64,000 nt of DNA from Streptomyces sp. SAJ15 (GCF_007595705.1 NZ_NISY01000009.1:1-64000), one strand, 5' to 3'; shown: positions 1-9,256, numbered from the stretch's first letter. Notes: generated by a model not told the origin, from the letters alone. Program-made: numbers and translations.

Positions 1-90
1 TCGAACCGCCAACTCCGCCTCTCAACGAACCCACAACACCCCAGGCCACCAACGACCCGGCACACCAACAAACCCCCCTCCGAGCGTTAG
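1..90 (+). other. possible tail of an upstream gene
   Basis: One forward frame is open from the window edge to a TAG at 88-90 and is rich in Pro, Thr and Asn codons. It could be the C-terminal end of a gene that starts outside the window. There is no recognisable motif in the 29 residues, so this is a weak call. Confidence 0.2.
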
Positions 91-102
91 GTGCTCATCC
101 TC

Positions 103-135
103 GCCTCCGGCCAGGCCGCCTGTCCGGCCGGAGGC
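103..135 (-). terminator. intrinsic terminator hairpin
   Basis: Perfect 10-bp inverted repeat, GCCTCCGGCC (103-112) and GGCCGGAGGC (126-135), with a 13-base loop. It lies 14 bases past the stop codon of the minus-strand replication-relaxation gene. GC-rich stems without a long U tract are the common terminator form in Streptomyces. Confidence 0.6.
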
Positions 136-148
136 ACAAGACGCCCGG

Positions 149-1633
149 CTACCGGCGGCGCCCGAGGCCGAACTTTCTGCGGGGCTTTCCGGTCGGCGCT
201 TCGGCCGTCGCGCGTTCGGCTTCCTCCGCCTGCCGGCGCGCGACCCGCTCAGCCATGGCGCGGTCGGCGGCCTCCTTCGCGCACGACGCGCACAGGCCGG
301 CCCACGTCCCCGGCCATGAGGACCGCTTCACCGACTGCCAGCGTTCGTCGGTGAACTTCGCTCCGCAGCACGTGCACACCGGCCGTTGCGCCTCCCGCAC
401 CGCGGCCTCGCGCTCCGCTTGCCGGCGGTAGGCTTCCTGCCGCTGCACGGCGTACAGGCGGTCGCCGTCCGGGTTGTCCAGGGCCTCGCCCAGCGTCTGC
501 CACTCCTCCCGCCCCAGCCGTCGCCACACCTTCCCGGCCGCCCCGGCCGGGTCGGCACAGATCCGCTCCAGCTCGGTGACGACCACGGGCACCGCCCGGT
601 GGTAGTCGACGGCCGTGATGCCCGCGCCCCTGCCCGGGTACGGCTCCCCGGCGAAGTAGCGGCGGGCGGCCTGCTCCAGCCGCAGCATCCGGCTCTCCCG
701 CTGCGCGGCCGTCTTGCCCGTGAACACGAACGCCACCGGCACGTAGCCCTCGCGGCCGGTCGCCGGATAGATCCGCGACCACAGCCGGAAGTCGTGCACC
801 GCCGCTCCCCGGGCCGCCCGCTCCTTGGCCGCGTCGGACTTCGGCGCCGGGAGCTCGAACCAGTCGTAGTAGCGGCGCAGCTTGTCTACGAGTTCGTCGA
901 CGGGCTCGTTGACGCGGTCGACCTCCAGGAGCATCGCGGGCACTCCGGCGTCCGGAGCGCGCATCGTCAGGTCGGCGTATTGGGTGTAGCCGTAAGGCAG
1001 CTTGTGGGCGATCTCGGTCTGCCACGACAGCGGGGTGCCGTACCCGGCTCCGGTGAGCACGGCGGCGGTCGAGGTGACGGCGGCGGCGTGCTCGTCGTAG
1101 CCGTCGGCTTGGACCGGCCGGCCTTCGTCGTCGAACTCGAGCTTGCGCAGCGCGGAGACCCGTACGTTCTTCGGCAGCAGCAGCTTGGCTTCCTTGTGGC
1201 CCTTCTCGGTAAGCACCCACAGCTGATGTCCCGACTGCAGTCGCGTCTCCACCCGGGTCAGGCCCGACTCCTTCAACGCGTTCAGGGTGTCCCTGGTGAT
1301 CCGGTCATGCCGGTCCGTGGGGCGCAGCATCCGCCAGAGCTGATCGGCGGTAGCCCTCTGGAAGATTCCCAGAGCCCTCAGCACTTCCTTCCTTCGCACT
1401 CCGGTCGGCTTCCAGACCTGTGTCGACCTAGGAGGGTTGTCGAACGCGTCCCGGGACCTTGACTTCCCGGGCTGACCTGCGGAGACGCGACGGGCGAGCG
1501 AAGTGGCCGTGGAGGGGGCGATGGAGGGGCCCGTGGAGGGGGCCTGCGGGACCTGGCCGACGTCCTCGGAAGGCCGGCGGCCGCGGGCGGCGCGGTCCTC
1601 GTGGACGGGGTCGGGCGTGGGCTCGGTGGGCAC
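149..1633 (-). CDS. replication-relaxation family protein
   Basis: A 494-residue protein of the replication-relaxation family found on actinobacterial plasmids and integrative elements; its role in plasmid replication or transfer is inferred from the family name only. A winged-helix-like segment (LRALGIFQRATADQLWRML) opens the conserved part, followed by the typical core with LLEVDRVNEP and RLWSRIYPATG. The C-terminal third has a CxxC pair (VCTCCGAKF) and a second CxxC pair (LCASCAKE), probably a zinc ribbon, then a basic tail. The frame is open further upstream, but GTG at 1633 follows GAGG with 5-base spacing, and upstream extension would overlap the gene at 1932. It sits near a relaxase at 5-7 kb, consistent with a plasmid-derived module. 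Confidence 0.8.
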   Translation of the reverse strand: MPTEPTPDPVHEDRAARGRRPSEDVGQVPQAPSTGPSIAPSTATSLARRVSAGQPGKSRSRDAFDNPPRSTQVWKPTGVRRKEVLRALGIFQRATADQLWRMLRPTDRHDRITRDTLNALKESGLTRVETRLQSGHQLWVLTEKGHKEAKLLLPKNVRVSALRKLEFDDEGRPVQADGYDEHAAAVTSTAAVLTGAGYGTPLSWQTEIAHKLPYGYTQYADLTMRAPDAGVPAMLLEVDRVNEPVDELVDKLRRYYDWFELPAPKSDAAKERAARGAAVHDFRLWSRIYPATGREGYVPVAFVFTGKTAAQRESRMLRLEQAARRYFAGEPYPGRGAGITAVDYHRAVPVVVTELERICADPAGAAGKVWRRLGREEWQTLGEALDNPDGDRLYAVQRQEAYRRQAEREAAVREAQRPVCTCCGAKFTDERWQSVKRSSWPGTWAGLCASCAKEAADRAMAERVARRQAEEAERATAEAPTGKPRRKFGLGRRR

Positions 1634-1931
1634 GGTGTCCTCGGTTTCTCCGGCCTGCGGGCCGGGTCGGCAGTCGTCCGGCCCGCACGCGGATCTGCGC
1701 ACGGGCCGGAGCCACCGTGTGAAGCCACCCCTTGTCTGCGGTCTGACGGCCACTGACAACAGACGCCCGATTCCTCCTCGGCCACCCCTTGCAGTCCGGA
1801 TTTGTCCGTGACCGGAGTCACGGCCGCGCCGTGTCCAGGAGCACGGGCTCTGTCCACAGGACCGAGCGCGCACCGTAGGGCGATCGGCCGGGAGCAGCAG
1901 GCATCCGGTCAGCGAACAGCAAGGAGCCGTC

Positions 1932-2480
1932 ATGGAGACGACGTCGCCCAAGGTGTCCCAGCTCGCCCCGGAGCAGATCCTGCGGGCCACTGACTACGTG
2001 GAGCTGGTCTGGCAGGAGCAGGGCAGCGAGGAGGAGAAGGCCGCGCTGGCGGAGTTCCATGCCGACGGCCCCGAGCTGGCGCGGCTGATTGGTGAGTTCG
2101 GTGCGCTGCTGCTGGCCGACTACCTCACCGCCGTGCCCGATGAGCACGCCGACTGCGAGTCCGCGTACGTCGCCGAGAAGCTGGTGACGGTGGCGAGCCG
2201 GTACCTCAAGCGGTGGTGCCTCGCGGGCGGCGGCGCACACACCGCGTGGATCGCGGCCAGGACTCCTGATCGAGTGCATGCAGGAGGTCGACCAAGTCCA
2301 CCAGTTCCTCGCCGACATCCGCGGCGACGTCGGCGCCCGGTACGGGGCGGCCGCGGCCTGAGCCGAGCGGGAGGCCGGCGGCCAGTGGGCGACGCGCGCC
2401 ACCGCACCGGATGTCCGGTGCGGTGGCGCGCGGGTGCGAACCGGCATGCCGCACGGTGCGTTGAGTTGTGGACGATGTAA
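1932..2480 (+). CDS. hypothetical actinobacterial protein, probably frameshifted near 2262
   Basis: ATG at 1932 follows AAGGAG with good spacing (agcaAGGAGccgtcATG). The first ~110 residues have normal Streptomyces codon bias and look like a small acidic helical protein (LAEFHADGPELARLIGEFGALLLADYL). After residue ~110 the reading becomes Arg/Pro/Gly-rich out-of-frame-type sequence. The next frame from 2263 instead reads LLIECMQEVDQVHQFLADI and stops at 2361, which looks like the genuine C-terminus. I infer a one-base indel near 2255-2262, so the native product was about 143 residues. Function is not recognised. It is divergent from the replication-relaxation gene, about 300 bases away. Confidence 0.6.
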   Translation: METTSPKVSQLAPEQILRATDYVELVWQEQGSEEEKAALAEFHADGPELARLIGEFGALLLADYLTAVPDEHADCESAYVAEKLVTVASRYLKRWCLAGGGAHTAWIAARTPDRVHAGGRPSPPVPRRHPRRRRRPVRGGRGLSRAGGRRPVGDARHRTGCPVRWRAGANRHAARCVELWTM

Positions 2481-3200
2481 CGCACTTCCCCACCCGGTGG
2501 AGCGCACCGAGTGGACTCCACCCGCATCCGGTGGCCTCCACTCTCCACTCGGTGCGGACGATGTCGTGCGCTTCCACCCGGTGGAACGCACCGCGATGCG
2601 GGAGTGCACGGCATCGTCCGCGCCACGCATCGCCCCTACGGACGGTGACGGTGCGGGTGCGCGGGGAGGGAGAGATCTCCCCTCCCGCACCGGGCATCAA
2701 GGGCACGGTGCGGGGTGTCTCCGTGGTGGTAGCGGAGTGTGTCAAGGAAAAACGTCGAAGATCACGCGGAAACTCATGGGTGGACAAGGGTTGCTTTCCA
2801 TCCGATGGGCTGGATGGAATCCGGCGGCCCACCTGGTCAAGGGGGGTGCATCGAGTGCACCGCATCCGATGCACCGTCGCCCTCTGTGGTCGCATCGGGT
2901 GGATCGTGCGGGAGTGGCGGCCACTCCGACGCGCGCCGGTGGAGCGTGCGGTGCGGCGCGCCGGTGCGGTGGGTGCGGCGCGCCGGTGCGGTGGTGCGGT
3001 GCACCGGTGCGGTGGCGGGAGTGCACGGCATCGTTGGCGGGCGCGCCGGTGCGCCCGATGCACCGCACCGAGCGCACCGGTTGCCGGGATGTTCTGCACT
3101 CCCCCACCGGGTGGAGCGCACCGAGTGGACGGCCCGATCCGCACCACCGTGGTCTCCACTCCCCTCCGTGCACGGGGCCCACGGTGGAGTCCACCGTGTC
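2380..3200. repeat. block of GGTGC/GCACC-type repeats and palindromes
   Basis: About 800 bp with no convincing gene but very strong word bias: GGTGC, GCACC, GGTGGA and CACTCGG recur in both orientations. Two exact long repeats show internal duplication: GTGGAGCGCACCGAGTGGAC at 2497-2516 and 3111-3130, and GGGAGTGCACGGCATCGT at 2600-2617 and 3017-3034, in swapped order. The sequence around 2940-3060 is nearly pure alternation of GGTGCG units. Its position between replication-relaxation and relaxase genes suggests a cis-acting origin or transfer region, but that is inference. No known Streptomyces parS (GTTTCACGTGAAAC) or clt repeat was seen. Confidence 0.6.
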
Positions 3201-3203
3201 CAC

Positions 3204-3401
3204 TCATCCCCGGCGGCGGCCCCGCGCGGTGCGCCACAGGTTCGGCCGGCCGCCGGGGTACTGCCGTGAGCGGGAGCGGCCCCGGACGGGCGGCGGCTTC
3301 GGCGACGGGTACAGCGCCATGCGCAGCCGGGCGGCGTCGGCGAGCTGCTCCAGGCGCTCGCGCTGCTCTGGCGAGAGAGACGGCCGGACCGGTTCAACCA
3401 T
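3204..3401 (-). CDS. small basic hypothetical protein
   Basis: A 65-residue protein starting at ATG 3401, chosen because GGAGG lies 5 bases upstream; an in-frame ATG at 3413 lacks this. The N-terminal half is a predicted amphipathic helix (SPEQRERLEQLADAARLRM) and the C-terminal half is strongly basic (RGRSRSRQYPGG...RTARGRRRG), suggesting nucleic-acid contact. It is the last gene of a minus-strand run with the genes at 3606 and 4398. Family not recognised. Confidence 0.5.
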   Translation of the reverse strand: MVEPVRPSLSPEQRERLEQLADAARLRMALYPSPKPPPVRGRSRSRQYPGGRPNLWRTARGRRRG

Positions 3402-3605
3402 GCGGGCCTCCATAGTCGGGTGTGGTCTTGCACCCTCGCCCCTGGCCGTCACCTCCAGGACGTGCGCGTCGGCCGCGTCCCGGCAGGTGCGCCGGCGACT
3501 TCGCCCTGTGTCCCGTGAGGCGGAGCGCGGCCGGTCCGGCCTCCCGGCGTACACGCGGACGCCCCACGGACGGCTGGTCCGTGAGGCGCCCGGATGTGGC
3601 GTTGG

Positions 3606-4337
3606 TCAGCTCCGCATCATGGCCTTGAGGTCGCTGAGCGACAGCTCGTTCGTGCCACGGTCCGCCGCCTTGCTCTGCGTCCAGGCAACGATCGACGGGT
3701 GCGCATCCTCGTACTGGGCGCCAGCGGTCGTGTGCTGCCCGTCGGTCGTGGCGACCTGGGTGAGGTAAGCGGCCAGAGCGTGCGGGCCGCCGCCGTTGTA
3801 CCCGATCTCGTAGCCCAGGCCGTTCCTCCGGGGCAGGAACGACAGAACGCCCTTGTCCGTCCGGGCCCAGAACAGACCGCGACCGGTGTAGAAGCGGCTG
3901 AAGACGTCGTCCGGGCGCAGTTCGAGCGGCGCGTACGTCGTGTAGCTCCACTGGTCCGTGCCGCCCTCGCCACGGTGCTTGAAGTGCTCGCCCACGACGG
4001 GCAGCCCGAACTCGGGGTCGTAGAAGGTCCGGCGGCACAGGCAACCCGAGCCGCTGATCGCCGACGGGCTGCTGGGGTCCTCCGTGACGCACGGGTGGAA
4101 CAGGGCCGGGATCTTCTTCGGCTCCACGAGCGTGCAGTGCATCGCGTTCGGCTCGCAGCGCACCAGCCTGCCCAGCCACTCCTGGAAGTGAGGTGTCACG
4201 GTCTGCTGCGCCTCGATGTCCAGCACTGCGTTCAGCGATGACGTGGCGGCGCCGCGCTGGGGCTCGGTGTAGAGGACGAAGTTCAGGTAGCCCTTCGTCG
4301 GATCGGTCAGGTTCAGATCGCGGGCCTCGTAGGGCAA
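3606..4337 (-). CDS. hypothetical protein, 243 aa
   Basis: Well-behaved coding sequence with no recognised family. Features visible: an N-terminal segment ending in NFVLYTEPQRG, a central Cys cluster (GSGCLCRRTFYDPE), and an aromatic-rich C-terminal half (YTTYAPLELRPDD, FYTGRGLFWAR). The only available start after the preceding stop (4398) is TTG at 4337; no clear ribosome binding site is present, so translation may be coupled to the upstream gene. It lies between two other small minus-strand genes of the mobilisation region, and may be a cargo gene of that element. No signal peptide or membrane segment. Confidence 0.6.
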   Translation of the reverse strand: MPYEARDLNLTDPTKGYLNFVLYTEPQRGAATSSLNAVLDIEAQQTVTPHFQEWLGRLVRCEPNAMHCTLVEPKKIPALFHPCVTEDPSSPSAISGSGCLCRRTFYDPEFGLPVVGEHFKHRGEGGTDQWSYTTYAPLELRPDDVFSRFYTGRGLFWARTDKGVLSFLPRRNGLGYEIGYNGGGPHALAAYLTQVATTDGQHTTAGAQYEDAHPSIVAWTQSKAADRGTNELSLSDLKAMMRS

Positions 4338-4397
4338 CGTGGCGCTCCAATGCGGGGGCTTGGCGGCCGGGACGCGACCGCGCGTGAATGGGGAGGG

Positions 4398-4895
4398 TCA
4401 GGAGAGGCGGTGTTCGGGGCGCAGGACCAGGCCGCGGTTGAAGAACTGCTCGGTGTCGTCCGGTCCGAGTCCGAGGGCGCGGGCGACGGCCGTGCCTTCC
4501 TCGTGGCGGACGAAGGTGAGCAGGACCTTGCGGCTGGCGGGGTCGGCCATGGTCCGGCGGGCTGCTTCGACGGTGTGGGCGACGCAGCCGGTGGTGCCGT
4601 CCTCGACGATGTCCCGGCGCGTCCTGTCGTCCCAGACGTTGAGCTGGAGGTTGGCGCCCTCGGTGGAACAGTCCTCCTTGGAGTCCGCACCGAGCACGCA
4701 CCGCCCGAGCAGCGCGGCGTGGGCGTGGCGCTGGAGGTAGACGGCCGTTTCCAGGAGCCGGTCGACTTCCCTCTCCGTGTTCTCGCGGGCCTGCTCGGGG
4801 CTGACGAGTGCGATCTTCGGGTCGCGGGGCTGGACCCGGATCTTCAGCGCCGCCAGGCTGCGGGCGAGGTCGTCGGCGATGCTGAGCACGCTCAC
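4398..4895 (-). CDS. hypothetical protein, probable true start at 4995 with a frameshift
   Basis: The 165-residue frame from GTG 4895 has Streptomyces-like codon use and helical character (SVLSIADDLARSLAALKIRV), with no recognised family. No ribosome binding site precedes 4895. Instead, at 4995 a TTG follows an excellent GGGAGG (4-base spacing) and begins a proline/glutamate repeat peptide (LTDLHEPLEPLEPLESYP). That frame runs out of register in the G/C tract at 4910-4930, just where the present frame becomes coding-like. I infer one gene, 4398-4995, carrying a one-base indel. It is upstream of and probably co-transcribed with the 3606 gene. Confidence 0.55.
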   Translation of the reverse strand: MSVLSIADDLARSLAALKIRVQPRDPKIALVSPEQARENTEREVDRLLETAVYLQRHAHAALLGRCVLGADSKEDCSTEGANLQLNVWDDRTRRDIVEDGTTGCVAHTVEAARRTMADPASRKVLLTFVRHEEGTAVARALGLGPDDTEQFFNRGLVLRPEHRLS

Positions 4896-5099
4896 CAGGT
4901 TGATGTCGCCGCGCTGGCGGGGCGGGCGGGGGCAGTTCGTCGGGGTAACTCTCCAGCGGTTCCAGCGGTTCCAGCGGTTCGTGCAGGTCGGTCAAGGTTC
5001 CTCCCGTGCCGGGTACCAACGCCCCGATTCTCAGTCCGGGCCGCGCGGCGTCGCGGGTGAAGTCGCAGATCGGCCATCTCCTGGCCGGTTGGCACCTCC

Positions 5100-7003
5100 T
5101 CACCGGTCGTGGCCGGCTCCCCTGCCCTGGTCGGGCTGCGCCGTGTGGTGCTGCTGCTGCATGTCGGCGGCCGAAGCCTGCTTCGCCTGGTGCGCGTGCT
5201 TCGTCTGGTCCGCCTGTTCTTCGATCGTGCGGCCGCGGGCTTCGGATGCGCGGGTGAAGGCGGCGAGGCGAGCGAGGTTCTGCGGCGAGGTCAGCCAGGT
5301 CGCGGGGTCCGTCGTGCGGCCTTCCAGGTACTCCTGCGGCATCGCGGCCTGCTGGTGGGCGTGGATGGCGGCGGCTCGCTGTGCCGGAGTCTGAGCGGCA
5401 TCCCGGCCTGGGGGTCGACGACGTGCGGCGGGGCCTGGTCGTGGTCGCCGGCGAACGGCGCGGTCGGTGCGACCGCGGCCGCGGTCGCGGCCGGCGCTTC
5501 GTCCCGTGCGGGCGGGTCAGTGAGGGCAGCGCGGATCGCGTTCTGCAGGGTCAGGCTGGCGACCCGGGCCCGCTCGTACCGGGTCGACTCCCGGGGCGGC
5601 TTCCCGTCGGTGCCCGCGATCCACCAACGGGTGGGCCAGGTGAAGTCGGCTGTGTAGGAGAGCTGATCCGGGGCCGGGGCCCGTCGGCCCTTCTGGGGCA
5701 CGGTGAGCTGACGGCCGTAGCGCTCCAGCGCCCGGTCGGCGATGTGGCTGTCGATGCCGGGCACGTAGGCGCGGCCGCGCAGGGTCTCCAGCAGATGCCG
5801 GCGCGCTTCGGCCAGGACGTGGCGGCGGTAGAAGACTCCGCGCACGGTGAAGACGACCGCGGCGACGTCGACCGTGGCGAGTGCGGTGTCCACCCAGGGC
5901 CTCACCCTGGCCCGGATCGCCGCCCCGGCCGCCTGGCACCGCTGAAGCAGCCCGTCGACCATCCGCTGACCGAACTTCAGGAGCGCGGAGACACGCCACC
6001 ACGCGAGCATCTGGTCCAGCGGGCGCGGGGTCTTCTTGTCCGGGCGGGTCTCCTGCGCCGCCCACCACGCCAGACCGTGGCGGGCTCGCTCGCCGGGCAG
6101 CCGGCCATGCTTCTTCACGTAGTCGTCGGTGAGGCCCTCGAGGACGTCCTCGATCCGGCGGCGGCGGGTGGAGGACCAGTCGATGAGCTCCTGGTCGACG
6201 CCGGCTATCTCCATCACCGGGCGCAGGCCCGGCGTCACCTCCCGGGGCACGGTCGCCAGCCCGAGCTTCTCGCACACCTCGGTGGTCATCTCCAGGGTGT
6301 ACAGCGTGTCGGCCGCCACGACGTTCTTGTAGAGCCGGACCGTGTCCAGCGCGTACCAGGAGCCGTCCGGGCGCCGCACCCGGTTGGCGATCAGACAGTG
6401 CTCATGCAGGAGGGGAAATCCATTCCTGTTGTCGTAGTGCCGGAATGCCGCGACGACCAAGGCCGGGGTCTTCGCACGACCCCGGCCGGATGCCCACCGG
6501 GTCTGTGCGACCTCGTCCTCCAGCCAGCGCAGCGTCGTGGCGACAGCCCGCTCGTGCGCCCGCTCGATGATCCGGCGCGTCCGGTCGTCCCCCAGCGCCC
6601 ACAGCACGACCAGTGATGCCTGCGGCCGGAACACGAAGTCCAGGGCGAGCAGCGGGGTCTGCTTGCGCTGCTCGATCTCCTCGATCGGCTGACCGAGGAC
6701 GGTGGCCCGCCGTGCCATCTCCGGGTCGACGCCGTCGTCCAGGAGCTCGCGCTCCATGCGGTCGGCGTCCGGGTGCCGACCTTCCCCGAACAACAGCTTC
6801 ATCTGCCGTTCCGTCACCACCCGCCCGATGGTGAGGCCAAGCGCGGACAGGCCGCGCCCCAACCACCTCCCGGGCGGGAGCCCGGCCATCTCCTGGGCGT
6901 CCTTCAACGACTGGCCGACGGGGCGGCGCCCGTCCCCGAACGCGACCCCGCGCACGTAGTACCGCCAGGCATTCCGTCGCTGCACCTTCGCAACACTGAT
7001 CAT
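5100..7003 (-). CDS. MobF-family relaxase (TrwC type), no helicase domain, frameshifted C-terminus
   Basis: Relaxase that would nick and covalently hold plasmid DNA at oriT for conjugation. From ATG 7003 the N-terminus MISVAKVQRRNAWRYYVRG carries the catalytic tyrosine pair at residues 15-16. The three-histidine metal site is formed by RHYDN and by LLHEHC (HxH). The SLVVLWALGD strand is typical of TrwC. Family members usually continue into a RecD-like helicase to well over 1000 residues; here the main frame stops at 5291 after about 570. A second frame (TPAQRAAAIHAHQQAAMP...) continues coding to a stop at 5100, so there is a one-base shift near 5390. GTG 7018 is an alternative start. Activity as a mobilisation relaxase is possible if the shift is an assembly error. 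Confidence 0.75.
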
Positions 7004-7341
7004 CCCGGCAGCGAACACCGGCTCTGACCTGCGAAAAAGAGCGATCCCGTCAGGCGGGAGGGTTCACCGGAACTTCACGGTCGATCCCGCGCAGCGGGCG
7101 CCCAGCAACAAGACCGTGCCCGCCCGGTGGACACCACCAGGGCCATGCAAATGCTGCGCGGCACCCAGGCGCTCACGCCTCACACACCCCGAAAACCACC
7201 AGCAGACGACTTCACCGTCAACCAGCGCACATCTACGTACCGCTCCCCCACCCGACGGCCAAAGCCGCCACGCCCTGCACCACGTCACTGACTCTCCGCC
7301 CCCAGCACCGCCGGGGGCTTCTTGCTGCCTGGAGGACCGAC
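7004..7341. other. intergenic region with a hairpin upstream of a toxin gene
   Basis: No gene seen. Near its right end, GCCCCC (7298-7303) and GGGGGC (7313-7318) form a small hairpin followed by CTTCTTG, possibly a terminator or attenuator just before the ribosome binding site of the gene at 7342. No antitoxin-like frame was found here on either strand. Confidence 0.4.
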
Positions 7342-7632
7342 GTGCCGACCTACGAGACCCTGCCCCGCTTCACCAACGACCTGGACCGCCTTACCCCTGA
7401 ACAGCGCCGCCGCTTCCGCCAGGCCGTAGCCGCCTTCGTCGACGACCTGCGCACCGGACGCTTCCGCGCCGGCCTCCGCGTGAAAGGCGTCCAGCGCGCT
7501 CAGGGAGTCTTCGAGCTGACCTGGGACGGTGACGGCCGGGCCACGTGGTCCTACGGCCCACCGATAGTCACCGGCGAGCAGCACATCATCTGGCGCCGCA
7601 TCGGCGGCCACGACATCTTTGCCGGGCCCTGA
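7342..7632 (+). CDS. RelE/ParE-superfamily toxin-like protein
   Basis: A 96-residue protein with the RelE/ParE toxin fold signature: an N-terminal strand (YETLPRF), two helices rich in basic residues (LTPEQRRRFRQAVAAFVDDL), then strands ending in RATWSYG and EQHIIWRRIGGHDIF. GTG 7342 follows GGAGG with 7-base spacing. Members cleave ribosome-bound mRNA or inhibit gyrase, and normally come with an antitoxin gene next door. None is recognisable immediately upstream or downstream, so it is an orphan or its partner has been lost; the downstream sequence is degenerate. It may contribute to stabilising the surrounding mobile region. Confidence 0.65.
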   Translation: MPTYETLPRFTNDLDRLTPEQRRRFRQAVAAFVDDLRTGRFRAGLRVKGVQRAQGVFELTWDGDGRATWSYGPPIVTGEQHIIWRRIGGHDIFAGP

Positions 7633-8089
7633 TTCGACCGTGTGGCGTGCGAATTCGCACGCGACGGTAAGCCGCCGACGTGTGCACAATCCGCCGCATG
7701 ACTACCGAACTGCTCATCGAGGACCAGGCCGTCGGGCGCGCGGCCGCGTCGGCGAGATCCGGGAAGCGGCTCTGCATGAGGCTGCCGCGGCGGGACTACA
7801 CCAGCAGCGGGCCAGGCGCCGGCCACGGCGTGAAGACGATCGCCTGGTAGAGCGAGGACGAGGGGTGGTGCTGCGGCACTGGAGCGGCACGAGCCCGGCA
7901 TGGTCTACCACGGTCAGGACCAGGGGACGAGCGCCAAGCTCGGCCTGGCCGTGCCGCTGCAAGAGCACCCGAGACGGAACCGCTGACGGCACGTGTCACC
8001 GATCAGGGGGCGGTGCCCACTGGGACGCGCGCGAGCGCGGGTCGAGCTGCGGCTCACAGAGTTCGCGGCAGCGCAGCCATCGGCCGAGG
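7633..8089. other. degenerate coding-like sequence, unidentified
   Basis: A short forward frame from ATG 7699 (MTTELLIEDQAVGRAAASAR) stops at 7851. Fragments in other frames such as YHGQDQGTSAKLG near 7900-7950 also look coding. This is probably a small gene broken by several indels. No family could be named. Confidence 0.3.
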
Positions 8090-8509
8090 CCCCTTCGACA
8101 CCGGTAGCCGTGCCCGATCGCGGGGACACCGGCCAGCCCGTAGACCGGACGTATGGTCCTTCGGCCTCCGAGCATCGCCGCCACCTCGGCGGCGGTCTGA
8201 GGGTGGCGTGCAGTCCGTCGTCGGCCACAAATTGGCGGAGGCGGAGCAGATGGCGGCGATCGGCACGTGGATGCGCGTGCGCCGCTCGCTAGGGGTCGGC
8301 GGGGTGCCCCACCACCAGCAGGCGATCCGTCCCGCCCATCCATCGGTGTACTGGATGGGCTTCGGCTGCGGGCCGGTCGCACCGCTGCAGTAGAGGGCGG
8401 TCGGCCGCTCGGGGTCGCCGCAGTACCAGGTGTCCCACTCACCCATAGCCTTCACGGCGAGTCGCAGGCGCGAGGGCGGCCAGGCGATCGAGCGGTCAGG
8501 TAGTGGCAT
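8090..8509 (-). pseudogene. remnant of a phage portal protein (N-terminal part)
   Basis: From ATG 8509 the frame reads MPLPDRSIAWPPSRL, then EWDTWYCGDPERPTALY, WWWGTPPTPSERRTR and HVPIAAICSASANL. This order matches the N-terminus of SPP1-type portal proteins from actinophages and prophages, where a Trp-rich start is followed by a W-[Y/F]-x-GDP motif and an HVPIAADIASxSA-like motif. After about residue 93 the frame is lost. Pieces in the other two minus frames continue to about 8100, and the rest of the ~450-residue family length is gone. Together with the terminase fragment at 9298 it marks a decayed prophage head-packaging region. Confidence 0.6.
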
Positions 8510-8599
8510 CGAGCGGCACCTCCGGCAAGTTTCGGGCGTTGCTGCTCTAGGTGGTGCGGTAAGCCCCGAGGGAGAGCGTTCTGGGTTCACTCAACGGAT

Positions 8600-9256
8600 G
8601 TGCTCGGCGATAGGCTTGGCGCCTTCCTGAAGGGGGTTTTCTTGAGTTCTGCAGCATGGGCGGTGGTCGTCACGGTGGTAGCTGCGTTGATCACTGCCTT
8701 CGCCGCGATGCACGGGAAGCGGCAGGACGCAAGGGTGGCCAAGGCCCAGCGGGATCAGGAGCGGGCAGAACGCGAACTGGAGCGCGTGTTAGCACGCGAA
8801 GCAGAGGTCGCCGCTCAGCGGGAGGAGAAGAGGAGAACGGCGAATCAGGTACGGCTGACAAGCGGTCTCTGGCTACGCGAATTGGATGAAACTCGCCAAA
8901 TTCTGGTGCGTTCTGCGCCTGTGGATCCAGATCGTTTCCGTGAGGAAACCCGGGCTCACCGTGAAGCTGTTTACAAGGCGATCGTTGAGGCCGCCGAGTA
9001 CGGGCTCCTCCCTTCTGGAGGGTACTGGGACCTCAGCGGCGCATATGCCCATTACGTTGCTGATGGGGTCCCGATGCTCGAGGCCATGGGCTCGGCCAGC
9101 GCGATGCTCGGAATCCTCACTCGGAACAGCCCCGAAGAGTTGGCTGGCGACGAAGCACAGGCCACGCTCGCCCAAGTCGAGGGATTGCTGGATGAAGCTC
9201 GCCGGAACAGGCAGCACGGTTTGAATACCCTCTACAGGTATGCCGACCCCGAGTAG
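8600..9256 (+). CDS. membrane-anchored coiled-coil hypothetical protein
   Basis: A 218-residue protein: one transmembrane helix at residues ~17-36 (SSAAWAVVVTVVAALITAFA), then a long charged coiled coil (residues ~40-80, many Arg/Glu/Ala), then a helical C-terminal domain of ~130 residues. GTG 8600 is the longest start; a TTG at 8642 preceded by AGGGGG would leave the same topology with a shorter tail. Family not recognised. It is an intact plus-strand gene lying exactly between minus-strand terminase and portal remnants, so it may be a cargo gene of the former prophage or a later insertion. The structure suggests an envelope sensor or effector, which is inference only. Confidence 0.6.
   Translation: MLGDRLGAFLKGVFLSSAAWAVVVTVVAALITAFAAMHGKRQDARVAKAQRDQERAERELERVLAREAEVAAQREEKRRTANQVRLTSGLWLRELDETRQILVRSAPVDPDRFREETRAHREAVYKAIVEAAEYGLLPSGGYWDLSGAYAHYVADGVPMLEAMGSASAMLGILTRNSPEELAGDEAQATLAQVEGLLDEARRNRQHGLNTLYRYADPE

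Noticed and set aside
3394..5103. A 569-codon open frame on the minus strand
   Set aside because: Arg/Pro-rich shadow of the genes at 3606 and 4398; only its first ~30 codons (from TTG 4995) look real.
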